Shown here piece by piece: positions 15,701-24,028 of a stretch of DNA of 64,000 nucleotides (position 1 is the first letter of the stretch; every line of letters begins with the position of its first letter). This stretch comes from an uncultured Acetatifactor sp. (GTDB lineage: Bacteria; Bacillota; Clostridia; Lachnospirales; Lachnospiraceae): NCBI GenBank assembly GCA_910585665.1, contig CAJUFI010000009.1:20726-84725 (forward strand). The letters run 5' to 3'. A program made the translations under genes and the position numbers. Under the pieces are notes generated by a model. That model was not told the origin of the DNA and made no database searches. It worked only from the letters and a program-made list of their open reading frames with translations.

Positions 15701-16295
15701 GAAGAACAAGGTGAAATTCAATCTGAAAAACGCGCATTACGCGATGCTGTCCGTTTCGGAGGAGGGCGAGATATCCTATGGGAAGCCGGTTCCCATGCCC
15801 GGCTCCGTTTCCATTTCCCTGGATGCCAATGGGGAGCCGGAGAATTTCTATGCGGACGGGGTGGCGTATTATGTGATCAATAACAACATGGGCTATGACG
15901 GGGATCTGGAACTGGCCATGATACCGGAGTCTTTCCGGACGGACGCGCTGGGGGAGAAGCTGGATGATAAGGGTGTGCTGATCGAGAATGCGGAGGTGGA
16001 GCTTTCCTCCTTTGCCCTGCTGTTCGAGTTTGACGGCGACCAGCGGCATATCCGGCATGTGCTGTATAACTGCTCGGCTTCCAGGCCGGGCATTGAGGGG
16101 AAGACCAATGAGGAGAGCCGGGAGGTGCAGACGGAGACGCTTACGGTTAAGGCAACGCCGCTGCCGGGCGGCATGGTGAAGGCAAAGACCGGGGATACCA
16201 CGGATGCGGCAGTATATAATGGCTGGTATGCGGCGGTGTATATGCCTGCGGCTGCGCCGGAGAATGGGAATGAAAGCGGGGAGGAAACGGTATGA
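15690..16295 (+). CDS. Major tail protein, phi13 type
   Basis: A 201-residue protein with ATG after GGGAGG. It has the phi13-type opening (NKVKFNLKNAHYA) and the central YYVINNNMGYDGDLELAMIP block that are diagnostic for this tail-tube family, with ALLFEFDGDQ and HVLYNCSASRP further on. It polymerises around the tape measure to make the tail tube. Its end overlaps the chaperone gene by four bases. Confidence 0.9.
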   Translation: MANKKNKVKFNLKNAHYAMLSVSEEGEISYGKPVPMPGSVSISLDANGEPENFYADGVAYYVINNNMGYDGDLELAMIPESFRTDALGEKLDDKGVLIENAEVELSSFALLFEFDGDQRHIRHVLYNCSASRPGIEGKTNEESREVQTETLTVKATPLPGGMVKAKTGDTTDAAVYNGWYAAVYMPAAAPENGNESGEETV

Positions 16296-16836
16296 GCATG
16301 ACGAAGATGATTGAGATTGACGGGCGGGAGGTGGCATTCCGTGCCTCTGCTGCCATCCCCCGGATTTACCGGTTGAAGTTCCAGAGGGATATCTATAAGG
16401 ATTTGAGCGCGTTGGAGAAGGCGGTGGGGAAGGAGGACGAGGGAAACTCGAACCTGGATTTGTTCTCACTGGAAATGTTTGAGAATATCGCCTATGTGAT
16501 GGCGAAGCACGCGGACGGGTCTATCCCGGATACGCCGGAGGAATGGCTGGATGAGTTCGGGACGTTCTCCATTTACCAGGTACTGCCGAAGCTGATCGAG
16601 CTTTGGGGGCTGAATGTGAGGACGGATGCGGAGGCTAAAAAAAACTTCGCCCAACAGACCGTCCAATGACAACGCCGCTGTTTTTGCTCCGGTGTGTGCA
16701 GCTGGGGCTTTCTATCCGGGATTTAGATTTGCTTACTATCGGGATGGTGAATGATATGTATGTGGAGAGCCAGAATGATGGGTGTCCGGAGGCGTATGTG
16801 GAATTGGCAACGCAGGCGGATTTCGACTTATTTTAA
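16292..16836 (+). CDS. Tail assembly chaperones G and GT (programmed -1 frameshift)
   Basis: The zero-frame product (stop at 16667-16669) is a 125-residue gpG-type chaperone. At 16639-16645 the heptamer A AAA AAC sits in correct phase for a -1 slip; the -1 frame then continues for about 63 codons to a stop at 16834-16836 and includes RDLDLLTIGMVNDMYVES and the ending ADFDLF, typical of the T extension. This is the usual layout of long-tailed phages: many copies of G and a few GT load the tail tube onto the tape measure. The tape measure gene should come next but is displaced by a 3.7-kb island. Confidence 0.88.
16639..16645 (+). other. -1 ribosomal slippery site A AAA AAC
   Basis: Eight As followed by C in the chaperone gene, phased so that codons AAA and AAC occupy P and A sites. 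Slipping back one base joins the G frame to the open T frame. Confidence 0.85.
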
Positions 16837-16844
16837 CGTTAAAA
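16831..16844 (+). repeat. Perfect 14-bp palindrome at the T stop codon
   Basis: TTTTAACGTTAAAA overlaps the stop codon of the GT chaperone and marks the exact point where base composition falls from GC-rich phage DNA to AT-rich island DNA. Confidence 0.5.
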
Positions 16845-16871
16845 TAAATCGAATTATCACAACCAAAAGCA

Positions 16872-17181
16872 TATCCACACCTTTTTATGAAATCCGCTAT
16901 ATATGGGCATTCCCGGCAATAATGGTGTGGATTTTGTTTTGCTAACAGATGTGATTTTTTATCCATAAAATCAACTGTTTCCGACACATTCTGATTTTTC
17001 AAAATGCAAACAATCAGGAAAAAAAGCGTATTTAAGCCATTTGTCGATATCAATTTTTCAGAATGTGTCGGAAACGCCTAAAATGGGATAGCTTTTAATT
17101 GCTAATATTCCCAAAATAATATCCACACCTTTTTAGCGGAAAACCCTTGAAATTGCTGGATTCCTCAAAAAGGTGTGGATA
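16872..17181 (+). repeat. Array of inverted repeats at the left end of island 1
   Basis: TATCCACACCTTTTT occurs at 16872-16886 and 17120-17134, and its exact reverse complement at 17167-17181; a shorter inverted copy (GGTGTGGAT) is at 16924-16932. Between them TTCCGACACATTCTGA (16979-16994) faces its perfect complement at 17058-17073. The result is three successive hairpin-forming units with related arms. This stretch, 16837 to the promoter at 17215, has no convincing ORF. It could be transposon-like ends, a recombinase/regulator binding array or a structured RNA. Confidence 0.6.
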
Positions 17182-17214
17182 CAAAATCAGTTAAGATAAT
17201 TTGATAATTTCTGA

Positions 17215-17243
17215 TTGAAAACACAACCCGTTTCTGGTATACT
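17215..17243 (+). promoter_or_regulatory. Sigma-A promoter of the defence island
   Basis: TTGAAA (17215-17220), exactly 17 bases, then TATACT (17238-17243) preceded by TGG (extended -10). It lies about 175 bases before the methylase gene and would let the island be expressed in the lysogen independent of the late phage operon. Confidence 0.75.
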
Positions 17244-17310
17244 ATGGTAATAGGGAAAGCATACCTATTTTACATTAGGGAGGAAATAGAAGTAGAATGC
17301 TATTGTAATC

Positions 17311-17353
17311 AGTAAGCTAAACACGCTATTTTTGAATATGTGCTTAGCTTACT
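17311..17353 (+). ncRNA. Stem-loop in the leader of the defence operon
   Basis: AGTAAGCTAA (17311-17320) pairs with TTAGCTTACT (17344-17353), extended by CAC/GTG after one mismatch. No U-run follows, so it is not a simple terminator. Position between promoter and first gene suggests a regulatory leader structure or operator. Confidence 0.4.
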
Positions 17354-17417
17354 CTTGAGAATAAACATAAAAACAATATAGCGAGAGGAAGTATTGTTTA
17401 GAATTGAGGAGATTATA

Positions 17418-18320
17418 ATGAAAGTGCCGCATTTGGTTCAATATCAAGGAAGCAAAAGAGTTATTGCACCTGAAATTATAAAATTCTTTCCAGATAAAAT
17501 CAATAGGCTAGTAGAACCGTTTTCGGGAACATGCGCTATATCAATTTTGGCAGCAGCCGAAAATAAATGTGATAGTTTTTGGGTTAATGATATAAATGAG
17601 CCGTTAATAAAGATGATGGAAGAATGTGTAAATTTTCCTGAAAGATTAGCAAATGAGTATTCGGATATATGGGAGGGACAGTTTCAAACTAACCAGAATA
17701 ATATAGATTATTTTTACAAGGTAAGAGAAGAATTTAATTGCGGAAAGAAAGATTCTGCCAGAATGTTGTTTTTGCTGGCAAGAGTGGTTAAGGGTGCTGT
17801 TCGCTATAATGTTCGTGGCGAGTTAAATCAATCTTGTGATAAAAGAAGGTATGGAACAAAGCCTCAAATAATATCCAATAATGCTTTTAAAATATCAAAA
17901 TTGTTGAAGGGAAGAACATACTTTACGAGTGAGGACTATAAAAAAATTTTGGAATTAACAAAGCCTGGAGATTTAGTTTATATGGATCCACCATACCAAG
18001 GTACTTCAAATAGAGAGAATCCAAGAGATAATCGGTACATACAAGGTGTAGACTTTGAGGAATTTGTGGAGGAACTTGCAAAGTTAAATGATCGAGGTAT
18101 AGATTTTATTGTAAGTTATGACGGTATGACGGGAGATAAAATAATAGGGAAGCATCTTCCTGAGGAGCTTAATTTAAATCATATATATATAAATGCTGGA
18201 TTATCAGCGCAGGCAACACTTAATGGAAAAAAAGAAATAACATATGAGTCTTTATATACAAGCAAAAATTTAAAAAGTAAACAAGACGAATATGTGCAGT
18301 TAGAATTTTGTTTTGGATGA
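17418..18320 (+). CDS. D12-class N6-adenine DNA methyltransferase (type II R-M)
   Basis: A 300-residue protein with ATG seven bases after GAGGAG. SAM-binding motif QYQGSKR is at residues 9-15 followed by VEPFSGTCAISI; the catalytic DPPY is at 190-193 in YMDPPYQGTSN. These are the signatures of Dam/D12 (alpha-class) adenine methylases. Directly downstream, with a stop/start overlap or near overlap, is an HNH nuclease, so this is the protective partner of a restriction-modification pair. Codon use is AT-rich, unlike the phage genes on either side, indicating separate acquisition. Confidence 0.88.
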   Translation: MKVPHLVQYQGSKRVIAPEIIKFFPDKINRLVEPFSGTCAISILAAAENKCDSFWVNDINEPLIKMMEECVNFPERLANEYSDIWEGQFQTNQNNIDYFYKVREEFNCGKKDSARMLFLLARVVKGAVRYNVRGELNQSCDKRRYGTKPQIISNNAFKISKLLKGRTYFTSEDYKKILELTKPGDLVYMDPPYQGTSNRENPRDNRYIQGVDFEEFVEELAKLNDRGIDFIVSYDGMTGDKIIGKHLPEELNLNHIYINAGLSAQATLNGKKEITYESLYTSKNLKSKQDEYVQLEFCFG

Positions 18321-18331
18321 TGGAGAAAAAG

Positions 18332-19072
18332 ATGGATATACCTGCAGATTTTAAAGAAGTTTTAGATGCCGTAACCAATAAGAGAGCAAGATTTGTAATA
18401 GATACTATTTTAAATAAGGGATTTTGTAGTACAGAAGATTTAAAAAATGGCGGATATGAACATGCCCCCAGAGCAGCTAGAGATGTAAGGGAATTGGGAA
18501 TCCCATTAGATACATTTAAAATTAAGGATAGCAGTGGGAAAACCATTGCAGCTTATAAGTTTGGAGATTGGGAAGCAGCAAAGAAAACTAATCAATTGTT
18601 AAAAGTATCGGGGCGAACCCAGATTACAGAAAAATTGAAGAATGCATTGATTGACCGGTATGGAACTAAATGTCATTTGTATGGAGAAGAATATCCGGCG
18701 AGATTATTGCAACCAGATCATAGGATTCCTTATGAAATAGGCGGGGATCCAATTGATATGCTGAATACTGATTATTTTATGCTTTTATCACCTTCGGCTA
18801 ATAGAGATAAATCGTGGGCTTGTGAGCATTGTCCAAATTGGAATGAAAAAAATATAGATATGTGTAAAACCTGTTATTATGCATATCCAGAAGAATATCA
18901 ACATATTGCGGGAGTAAAAGAAAAGAAATTGGATCTTGTTTTTAGTAGTGAAGACATTGATTTATTTAATGAGATAGTGGAGGAGGCGAATTTACATAAT
19001 ATATCATACCAGAATGTGGTAAAAAGAATGATAAAGTATTATCAAAGGATAAATGAAATAAATGATAAATAA
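18332..19072 (+). CDS. HNH-type type II restriction endonuclease
   Basis: A 246-residue protein; GGAG six bases before this ATG favours it, but an ATG at 18317 overlapping the methylase stop is possible. Residues 10-85 look like a winged-helix DNA-binding part (RFVIDTILNKGFCSTEDL). The nuclease part has LQPDHRIPYEIGGDP with the catalytic DH near 129-130 and SANRDKSWACEHC plus CKTCYYAYPEEY, giving four zinc cysteines. HNH restriction enzymes with this Cys arrangement accompany D12 methylases. The recognition sequence cannot be read from the sequence. Confidence 0.78.
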   Translation: MDIPADFKEVLDAVTNKRARFVIDTILNKGFCSTEDLKNGGYEHAPRAARDVRELGIPLDTFKIKDSSGKTIAAYKFGDWEAAKKTNQLLKVSGRTQITEKLKNALIDRYGTKCHLYGEEYPARLLQPDHRIPYEIGGDPIDMLNTDYFMLLSPSANRDKSWACEHCPNWNEKNIDMCKTCYYAYPEEYQHIAGVKEKKLDLVFSSEDIDLFNEIVEEANLHNISYQNVVKRMIKYYQRINEINDK

Positions 19073-19095
19073 AAATGAATAAATGGAGGTGCAAA

Positions 19096-20064
19096 ATGCG
19101 AAAGGCATTATGTGTAGGTATTGATAGTTATGAGCATGTAAATGATTTACATGGTTGCGTAAATGATGCAAATTCGGTAAAATCAGCATTGGAGCGAAAT
19201 GGAGACGGGACATTAAATTTTGATGTAAAGATTATGTGCGCAACGAGCGAGAAATCCTATATAACCAGAAATAATTTGCGTGATGCTGTCGAAAAATTGT
19301 TTGAAAATGAATCGGAAATAGCAGTTTTCTATTATTCAGGACATGGAGCAATTGATTCATTAGGCGGTTATTTATGTACAAGTGAAATCACTCGTCCAGA
19401 CGAAGGTTTATCGCTTAACGATGTTATGGGATTTGCATCTAAATCGAAAGCGCGAAATAAAGTGATAATTTTGGACAGTTGCTTTAGTGGAGAAATTGCT
19501 AATTCGGTAGAAATGCCAAATTATTCAGTTCTGCAAGATGGAACAACATTGCTTGCAGCTTGTGGAAAATCAGAATATGCTACGGAAGAAGATGGACATG
19601 GTGTTTATACATCATTGTTAGTAGAAGCATTGTATGGTGGGGCAATGAATTTACTTGGGGAGGTTTCGCCGGGTAGCATATATTCATACATTGATAGATC
19701 GTTGGGAGCATGGGAACAGCGTCCGGTATTTAAAGCTAACATTAACAGCTTTGTATCATTAAGGAAAAATGCACCGCCCATCTCAATATTAGAATTGCAT
19801 AGAATAACTGAGATTTTTAAATCCAAATATGACGAATATCAACTTGACCCAACGTATGAGCCAGATAAGCACGAGGCGGATATTAAAGAAGTCAATAAGG
19901 AGCATGAAGAAATTTTTTCGATATTACAAAAATATGTTAAATTGAATTTAGTAGTTCCAGTTGGGGAAGATCATATGTATTATGCAGCGATTCATTATAA
20001 ATCGTGTAAATTGACAGCCCAAGGGCAGCATTACTGGGATTTGGCAAAAAGAGGAACAATATAA
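19096..20064 (+). CDS. Caspase-like protease (C14), TIR-caspase defence effector
   Basis: A 322-residue protein with ATG after GGAGGT. Residues 1-220 form a caspase/metacaspase domain: KALCVGIDSYEHV at the start, catalytic His at 83 in YYSGHGAID and catalytic Cys at 129 in ILDSCFSGEI, followed by LLAACGKSEYATE. The last 90 residues are a separate charged helical region (HRITEIFKSKYDEYQLD) that could sense a ligand. A TIR-like protein follows after 32 bases. In type IV Thoeris a TIR enzyme makes a nucleotide signal that switches on a caspase-like protease which kills the infected cell; that assignment fits but ligand binding is inferred. Confidence 0.82.
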   Translation: MRKALCVGIDSYEHVNDLHGCVNDANSVKSALERNGDGTLNFDVKIMCATSEKSYITRNNLRDAVEKLFENESEIAVFYYSGHGAIDSLGGYLCTSEITRPDEGLSLNDVMGFASKSKARNKVIILDSCFSGEIANSVEMPNYSVLQDGTTLLAACGKSEYATEEDGHGVYTSLLVEALYGGAMNLLGEVSPGSIYSYIDRSLGAWEQRPVFKANINSFVSLRKNAPPISILELHRITEIFKSKYDEYQLDPTYEPDKHEADIKEVNKEHEEIFSILQKYVKLNLVVPVGEDHMYYAAIHYKSCKLTAQGQHYWDLAKRGTI

Positions 20065-20096
20065 ATATACTTAAATAAATTTTAGGAGGAAATATA

Positions 20097-20477
20097 ATGA
20101 TAAATGTATTTATACCGCACCGTTGGAACAATGATGATTATTCTGAGATTAGCGCATTGTTGGATCGTACCAAATTTAAAGTAAGAGATTATTCTGTTCC
20201 GAGTAGTTCTCCATTTGATAGCATTGATAGGCGTTATAATGTTGATCCACAAATTAAAAGACAAATACGCTATGCAAGTGTCGTGGTCTGCTCTAATAGG
20301 CCTGCAAACAATAATGGTATGTCTATTGAAGAAGTGAAATTTGCTGTTGAGATTGGAAAACCTGTGGTCGCTGTAAGCATTACAAGTAGTACTAGTTCGC
20401 AGATTTCAGATTTGGAAATTCCTGTAATTCCTAAAAGAAAGGATTCTTTGGAAAATTGGATTGAAGCGAATGTGTAA
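20097..20477 (+). CDS. TIR-like (ThsB/MTH538-type) signalling protein
   Basis: A 126-residue single-domain protein with AGGAGG eight bases before the ATG. Its pattern, MINVFIPHRW then an exposed helix, KVRDYSVP, QIKRQIRYASVVVCSN, and the SIEEVKFAVEIGKPVVAVSI block, is that of short TIR-like proteins related to ThsB. The Glu of IEEV or FAVE is the candidate NADase residue. ThsB proteins recognise phage and convert NAD into a cyclic ADP-ribose-type messenger. It follows the caspase-like gene and is the last gene of the island. Confidence 0.75.
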   Translation: MINVFIPHRWNNDDYSEISALLDRTKFKVRDYSVPSSSPFDSIDRRYNVDPQIKRQIRYASVVVCSNRPANNNGMSIEEVKFAVEIGKPVVAVSITSSTSSQISDLEIPVIPKRKDSLENWIEANV

Positions 20478-20532
20478 GAGATATTGGTTTTAAAGAAAAA
20501 TGGAGTATCAAATTAGAATATAATTGATATAG

Positions 20533-20563
20533 AGCATCGGTTAGAAATAATCGGTGCTTTCTT
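20533..20563 (+). terminator. Terminator at the right end of island 1
   Basis: AGCATCGGTTA (20533-20543) pairs over 11 positions with TAATCGGTGCT (20548-20558) around GAAA, followed by TTCTTT. A similar AGCATC...GGTGCT hairpin ends island 2. Confidence 0.75.
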
Positions 20564-20573
20564 TATGCCTGCG

Positions 20574-20597
20574 GCTCGGATTCGTCCGGGCTTTTTT
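20574..20597 (+). terminator. Second terminator, before the tape measure gene
   Basis: GCTCGGA and TCCGGGC close on a TTCG tetraloop and are followed by six Ts. It is GC-rich like the phage genes, so it may be native to the phage tail operon. Read-through or a separate promoter is needed for the tape measure gene 30 bases further on. Confidence 0.7.
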
Positions 20598-20626
20598 CAT
20601 GCCGTTTTTGAGGGGAGGTGGTCTTG

Positions 20627-23560
20627 GTGGCGAACCGGATCAAGGGCATTACGGTGGAGATTGGCGGCGATACTACCAAGCTGCAGACCGCCTTGAAAGG
20701 GGTCAATACGGAGATTCGCAATACCCAGTCCCAGCTGCGGGATGTGGAGAAGCTGCTGAAACTTGACCCCGGCAATACGGAGCTGCTGGCTCAGCGGCAC
20801 CGGCTTTTGGGGCAGGCGGTCTCAGAAACCAAAGAGAAACTGGAAACCCTGAAAACGGCGGCGGAGCAGGCCAATACTGCCCTCGCCAATGGGGAGATTT
20901 CGCAGGAGCAGTACGATGCGCTGCAGCGGGAAATCATTGAGACGGAGAATGCCCTGCGGAATTTAGAGCAGCAGGCGAACCAGTCGGCTACAGCGGTACA
21001 GAAGATTGCGGCCTCGGGGGAGAAGCTGCAGGCGCTGGGGGACAATATTTCTTCCGTGGGTAAGAAGTTCCTGCCGGTTACGGGGGCTGTCGTGGGGCTG
21101 GGGACAGCGGCGGTGAAGACGGCAGCGGATTTTGATTCCGCCATGAGCCAGGTGGCGGCGGTCTCCGGTGCTACGGGAGCCGACTTGGAGGCATTGCGGG
21201 ATAAGGCCCGTGAGATGGGCTCCAAGACGAAGTTCTCTGCTTCGGAGGCGGCGGAGGCCATGAACTATATGGCGATGGCAGGGTGGAAGACCTCGGATAT
21301 GCTCTCCGGCATTGAGGGCATTATGAACCTTGCCGCCGCTTCCGGGGAGGATCTGGCGACTACTTCGGACATTGTGACGGATGCCCTTACGGCCTTCGGG
21401 CTGTCGGCGGCGGATTCCGGGCATTTTGCGGATATCCTGGCAGCGGCTTCCAGCAATGCGAATACGAATGTCTCCATGATGGGCGAGACGTTCAAATACT
21501 GTGCGCCCATTGCCGGGGCTCTGGGGTTCTCGGCGGAGGATACGGCGGAGGCTATCGGGCTGATGGCCAATGCCGGGATCAAGTCCTCCCAGGCGGGTAC
21601 TTCCCTGCGGACGGTGATGAACAGCCTTGCGGGCGAGGTGAAGATCTGCGGGGCGGGGATTGGCGAGGTCACGGTGGCCACATCCAATGCGGACGGCTCC
21701 ATGCGTGATCTTTCGGATATCCTGGCGGACTGCCGGGTGGCGTTCGCGGGCTTGTCGGAGTCGGAGAAGGCGGCTGCGGCGGAGACGCTGGTGGGCAAGA
21801 ATGCCATGAGCGGGTTCCTTGCGCTGATGAATGCCGCCCCGGCGGATATTGAGAAATTGAGCGGCGCTATCGCAGATTGTGACGGCACGGCGGCGGGCAT
21901 GGCGGAGACCATGCAGGATAACCTTGCGGGGCAACTTACCATTTTGAAAAGCCAGCTGGAGGAGTTGGCGATTTCCTTTGGGGAGCTGCTGATGCCCTCT
22001 ATCCGCATGATCGTGGGCTGGGTGCAAAGATTAGTGGACTGGCTGAACGGCATGGATGAGGGGACGAAGAAGGTCATTATGACGGTCGCCCTTCTGGCGG
22101 CGGCCATCGGGCCGGTATTGATCGTGATCGGCAAGGTGGTCTCGGCGGTGGGTACGATTATGACCTTTATCCCGAAGCTGGTATCCGGCTTCAATATGCT
22201 GAAAACCGCTTTTTCTGCCCTGGGGGCGGTGATGGCGGCGAATCCCATTATATTGATTGTTGCCGCTGTGGCAGCGGCGGTGGCCGCCATTATCCTGCTG
22301 TACCAGAAATGCGAGTGGTTCCGGGACGCGGTGAATGCGGTCTGGGCGCAGGTGAAGGAATTTTTTGTTTCCGCATGGGAGGCGATATGCTCCTTTTTTA
22401 CGGAGACGATTCCGGCGGCCTGGGAGTCGCTGGTCGGCATATTTAACCAGATTCCGGCGTGGTGGTCGGGGCTGTGGCAGTCGGTGGGGGATTTTTTCGG
22501 CAATGTCTGGACGGGCATGATGGAGAACCCGGTGCTTTCCGGGATTGTGGATATGATCCGTTCCTTGTGGGAGAACCTTTCATCTACTCTGCAGGGTATT
22601 TGGCAGGGTATCCAGACGGCGGCTTCAGGTGCCTGGGAGCTGATCAAAAATGTGATCCTTGGGCCGGTTCTTTTGCTGATCGATCTGGTGACGGGGAATT
22701 TTACGAAGCTGAAAGAGGATGCTCTCAATATATGGACGAATATCCAGCAGGCGGCTTCTTCAATCTGGTCGGGTATCCGCCAGATTGTAGGCTCTCTGGT
22801 GCAGGGGCTGGTGAACCATGTGGTGATTTTGTTTACCGGCCTTAAAAATACCATGGGGAATATCTGGTCTATGGTGAAAAACATGGCTTCGTCTGCCTGG
22901 AATGGGCTGAAAGATTTGGTGGTCTCTATCGCCGGGAATTTGAAGCAGGCGGCGATATCAGCGTTCCAGAATATGGTCTCCGGTATCCGTTCCGCATTGT
23001 CTTCCCTTGGAAGCGTGGTTTCGGGCGGGTTCCAGTCGGCAATCAGCTTCATTACGTCCCTGCCGGGGAAGGCGTTGCAGTGGGGGATGGATTTTATCAA
23101 TGGGATTGCGGACGGTATCCGGAGTGCTATCGGTAATGTGGTGAGCGCGGTTTCAGACGTGGCGGAGAAGATACGCTCGTTTCTGCATTTCTCCGTGCCG
23201 GATGAAGGGCCGCTTACGGATTATGAGAGCTGGATGCCGGATTTTGTCGGCGGGCTTGCGAAGGGGATTGAGAATAGCCGGGGGCTTGTGGAGAAGGCCG
23301 TCCGGGATGTGGCTTCGGATATGGTGATCAGCCCGAAGGTGGGGGCGGCGGAGCTGGCTTCCATGGAGGGCGGTTATGGCGGCATGGGGAATATGGCGGA
23401 TTTCCTTGCCGGGATCAGGTCTGCGGTTTCGGAGGCCATGGCGGGGTTTGCCGGGCAGGCCGGGGATATTATAATTCCGGTGTATGTGGGCGGCACGCTG
23501 CTGGATGAGGTGATCGTTGGTGCCCAGGCGCGGCAGAGCCTGCGGTCGGGAGGGAGGTAG
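20627..23560 (+). CDS. Tail tape measure protein, TP901 family
   Basis: A 977-residue protein; the GTG is eight bases after GGGGAGG (a TTG three bases earlier is possible). Residues 15-125 are heptad-rich coiled coil, then the TP901 core (FDSAMSQVAAVSGATG, SKTKFSASEAAEAMNYMAMA, NANTNVSMMGET), hydrophobic segments around 480-570 (VIMTVALLAAAIGPVLIVIG and AAVAAAVAAIILLYQK) and a tryptophan-rich repeat region of WxxI/WxxL type. It sets tail length and threads into the cell with DNA. Normally it abuts the chaperones; here island 1 lies between. Confidence 0.92.
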   Translation: MANRIKGITVEIGGDTTKLQTALKGVNTEIRNTQSQLRDVEKLLKLDPGNTELLAQRHRLLGQAVSETKEKLETLKTAAEQANTALANGEISQEQYDALQREIIETENALRNLEQQANQSATAVQKIAASGEKLQALGDNISSVGKKFLPVTGAVVGLGTAAVKTAADFDSAMSQVAAVSGATGADLEALRDKAREMGSKTKFSASEAAEAMNYMAMAGWKTSDMLSGIEGIMNLAAASGEDLATTSDIVTDALTAFGLSAADSGHFADILAAASSNANTNVSMMGETFKYCAPIAGALGFSAEDTAEAIGLMANAGIKSSQAGTSLRTVMNSLAGEVKICGAGIGEVTVATSNADGSMRDLSDILADCRVAFAGLSESEKAAAAETLVGKNAMSGFLALMNAAPADIEKLSGAIADCDGTAAGMAETMQDNLAGQLTILKSQLEELAISFGELLMPSIRMIVGWVQRLVDWLNGMDEGTKKVIMTVALLAAAIGPVLIVIGKVVSAVGTIMTFIPKLVSGFNMLKTAFSALGAVMAANPIILIVAAVAAAVAAIILLYQKCEWFRDAVNAVWAQVKEFFVSAWEAICSFFTETIPAAWESLVGIFNQIPAWWSGLWQSVGDFFGNVWTGMMENPVLSGIVDMIRSLWENLSSTLQGIWQGIQTAASGAWELIKNVILGPVLLLIDLVTGNFTKLKEDALNIWTNIQQAASSIWSGIRQIVGSLVQGLVNHVVILFTGLKNTMGNIWSMVKNMASSAWNGLKDLVVSIAGNLKQAAISAFQNMVSGIRSALSSLGSVVSGGFQSAISFITSLPGKALQWGMDFINGIADGIRSAIGNVVSAVSDVAEKIRSFLHFSVPDEGPLTDYESWMPDFVGGLAKGIENSRGLVEKAVRDVASDMVISPKVGAAELASMEGGYGGMGNMADFLAGIRSAVSEAMAGFAGQAGDIIIPVYVGGTLLDEVIVGAQARQSLRSGGR

Positions 23561-23566
23561 ATAGGA

Positions 23567-23929
23567 ATGGCGTTTATACAGTATCTGGCGTTTGACGGTA
23601 CGCCTCTCCCCCTGCCGGATTCCTATGAGGTGCAGATGGTGGATATCGAGGCGGATTCGGGAGGAGAGACGGAGGCGGGGACTACCCAGCGGGATGTAGT
23701 GCGGCTGGGGGTGGTGCGTATCTCTGTTTCCTTTTCCGTATCGGCAAAATGGCTGGGGCTGCTTACAGGGTTTAAGCAGAGGGAGAAGATCGGCGTGGAT
23801 TATTTTGATACGGAAACGCTGGTGGTGAAGAATGCGGAGATGTTCATTGACGGGTACAAGGCAGGGCTGGTGAAGGATACTTCTTATAAGGGGCTTTGGA
23901 AGGTTTCGTTTACGTTGAAGGAATTTTAA
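23567..23929 (+). CDS. Tail-module protein downstream of tape measure
   Basis: A 120-residue beta-rich protein starting six bases after the tape measure stop. No motif I can name with confidence; it has the look of the small Lachnospiraceae phage protein placed between tape measure and the tail spike gene (AFIQYLAFDGTPLPLP ... LWKVSFTLKEF). A distal-tail or hub-adaptor role is inferred from position. It is the last GC-rich gene before island 2. Confidence 0.6.
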   Translation: MAFIQYLAFDGTPLPLPDSYEVQMVDIEADSGGETEAGTTQRDVVRLGVVRISVSFSVSAKWLGLLTGFKQREKIGVDYFDTETLVVKNAEMFIDGYKAGLVKDTSYKGLWKVSFTLKEF

Positions 23930-23959
23930 AAAGGGAATGCTTTTTAGAGGGATATCCTA

Positions 23960-23965
23960 TATAAT
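23960..23965 (+). promoter_or_regulatory. Possible -10 box of island 2
   Basis: TATAAT in the AT-rich start of island 2, about 65 bases before the first cargo gene. The base region 17 upstream (ATGCTT) is a poor -35, so this is a weak call. Confidence 0.3.
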
Positions 23966-24028
23966 GAATGATATGGTTAGAGACTTGTATGTGTTAGGAA
24001 TGGGGATGTTCAGGAAGAAGGTGAAGTT

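Noticed and set aside
16872..17353. Retron or other reverse-transcriptase system
   Set aside because: Hairpins are present but no reverse transcriptase is encoded nearby; the following genes are methylase, HNH, caspase-like and TIR-like.
21265..23100. 611-codon minus-strand ORF opposite the tape measure gene
   Set aside because: Shadow frame of a low-stop GC-rich gene; composition not protein-like.
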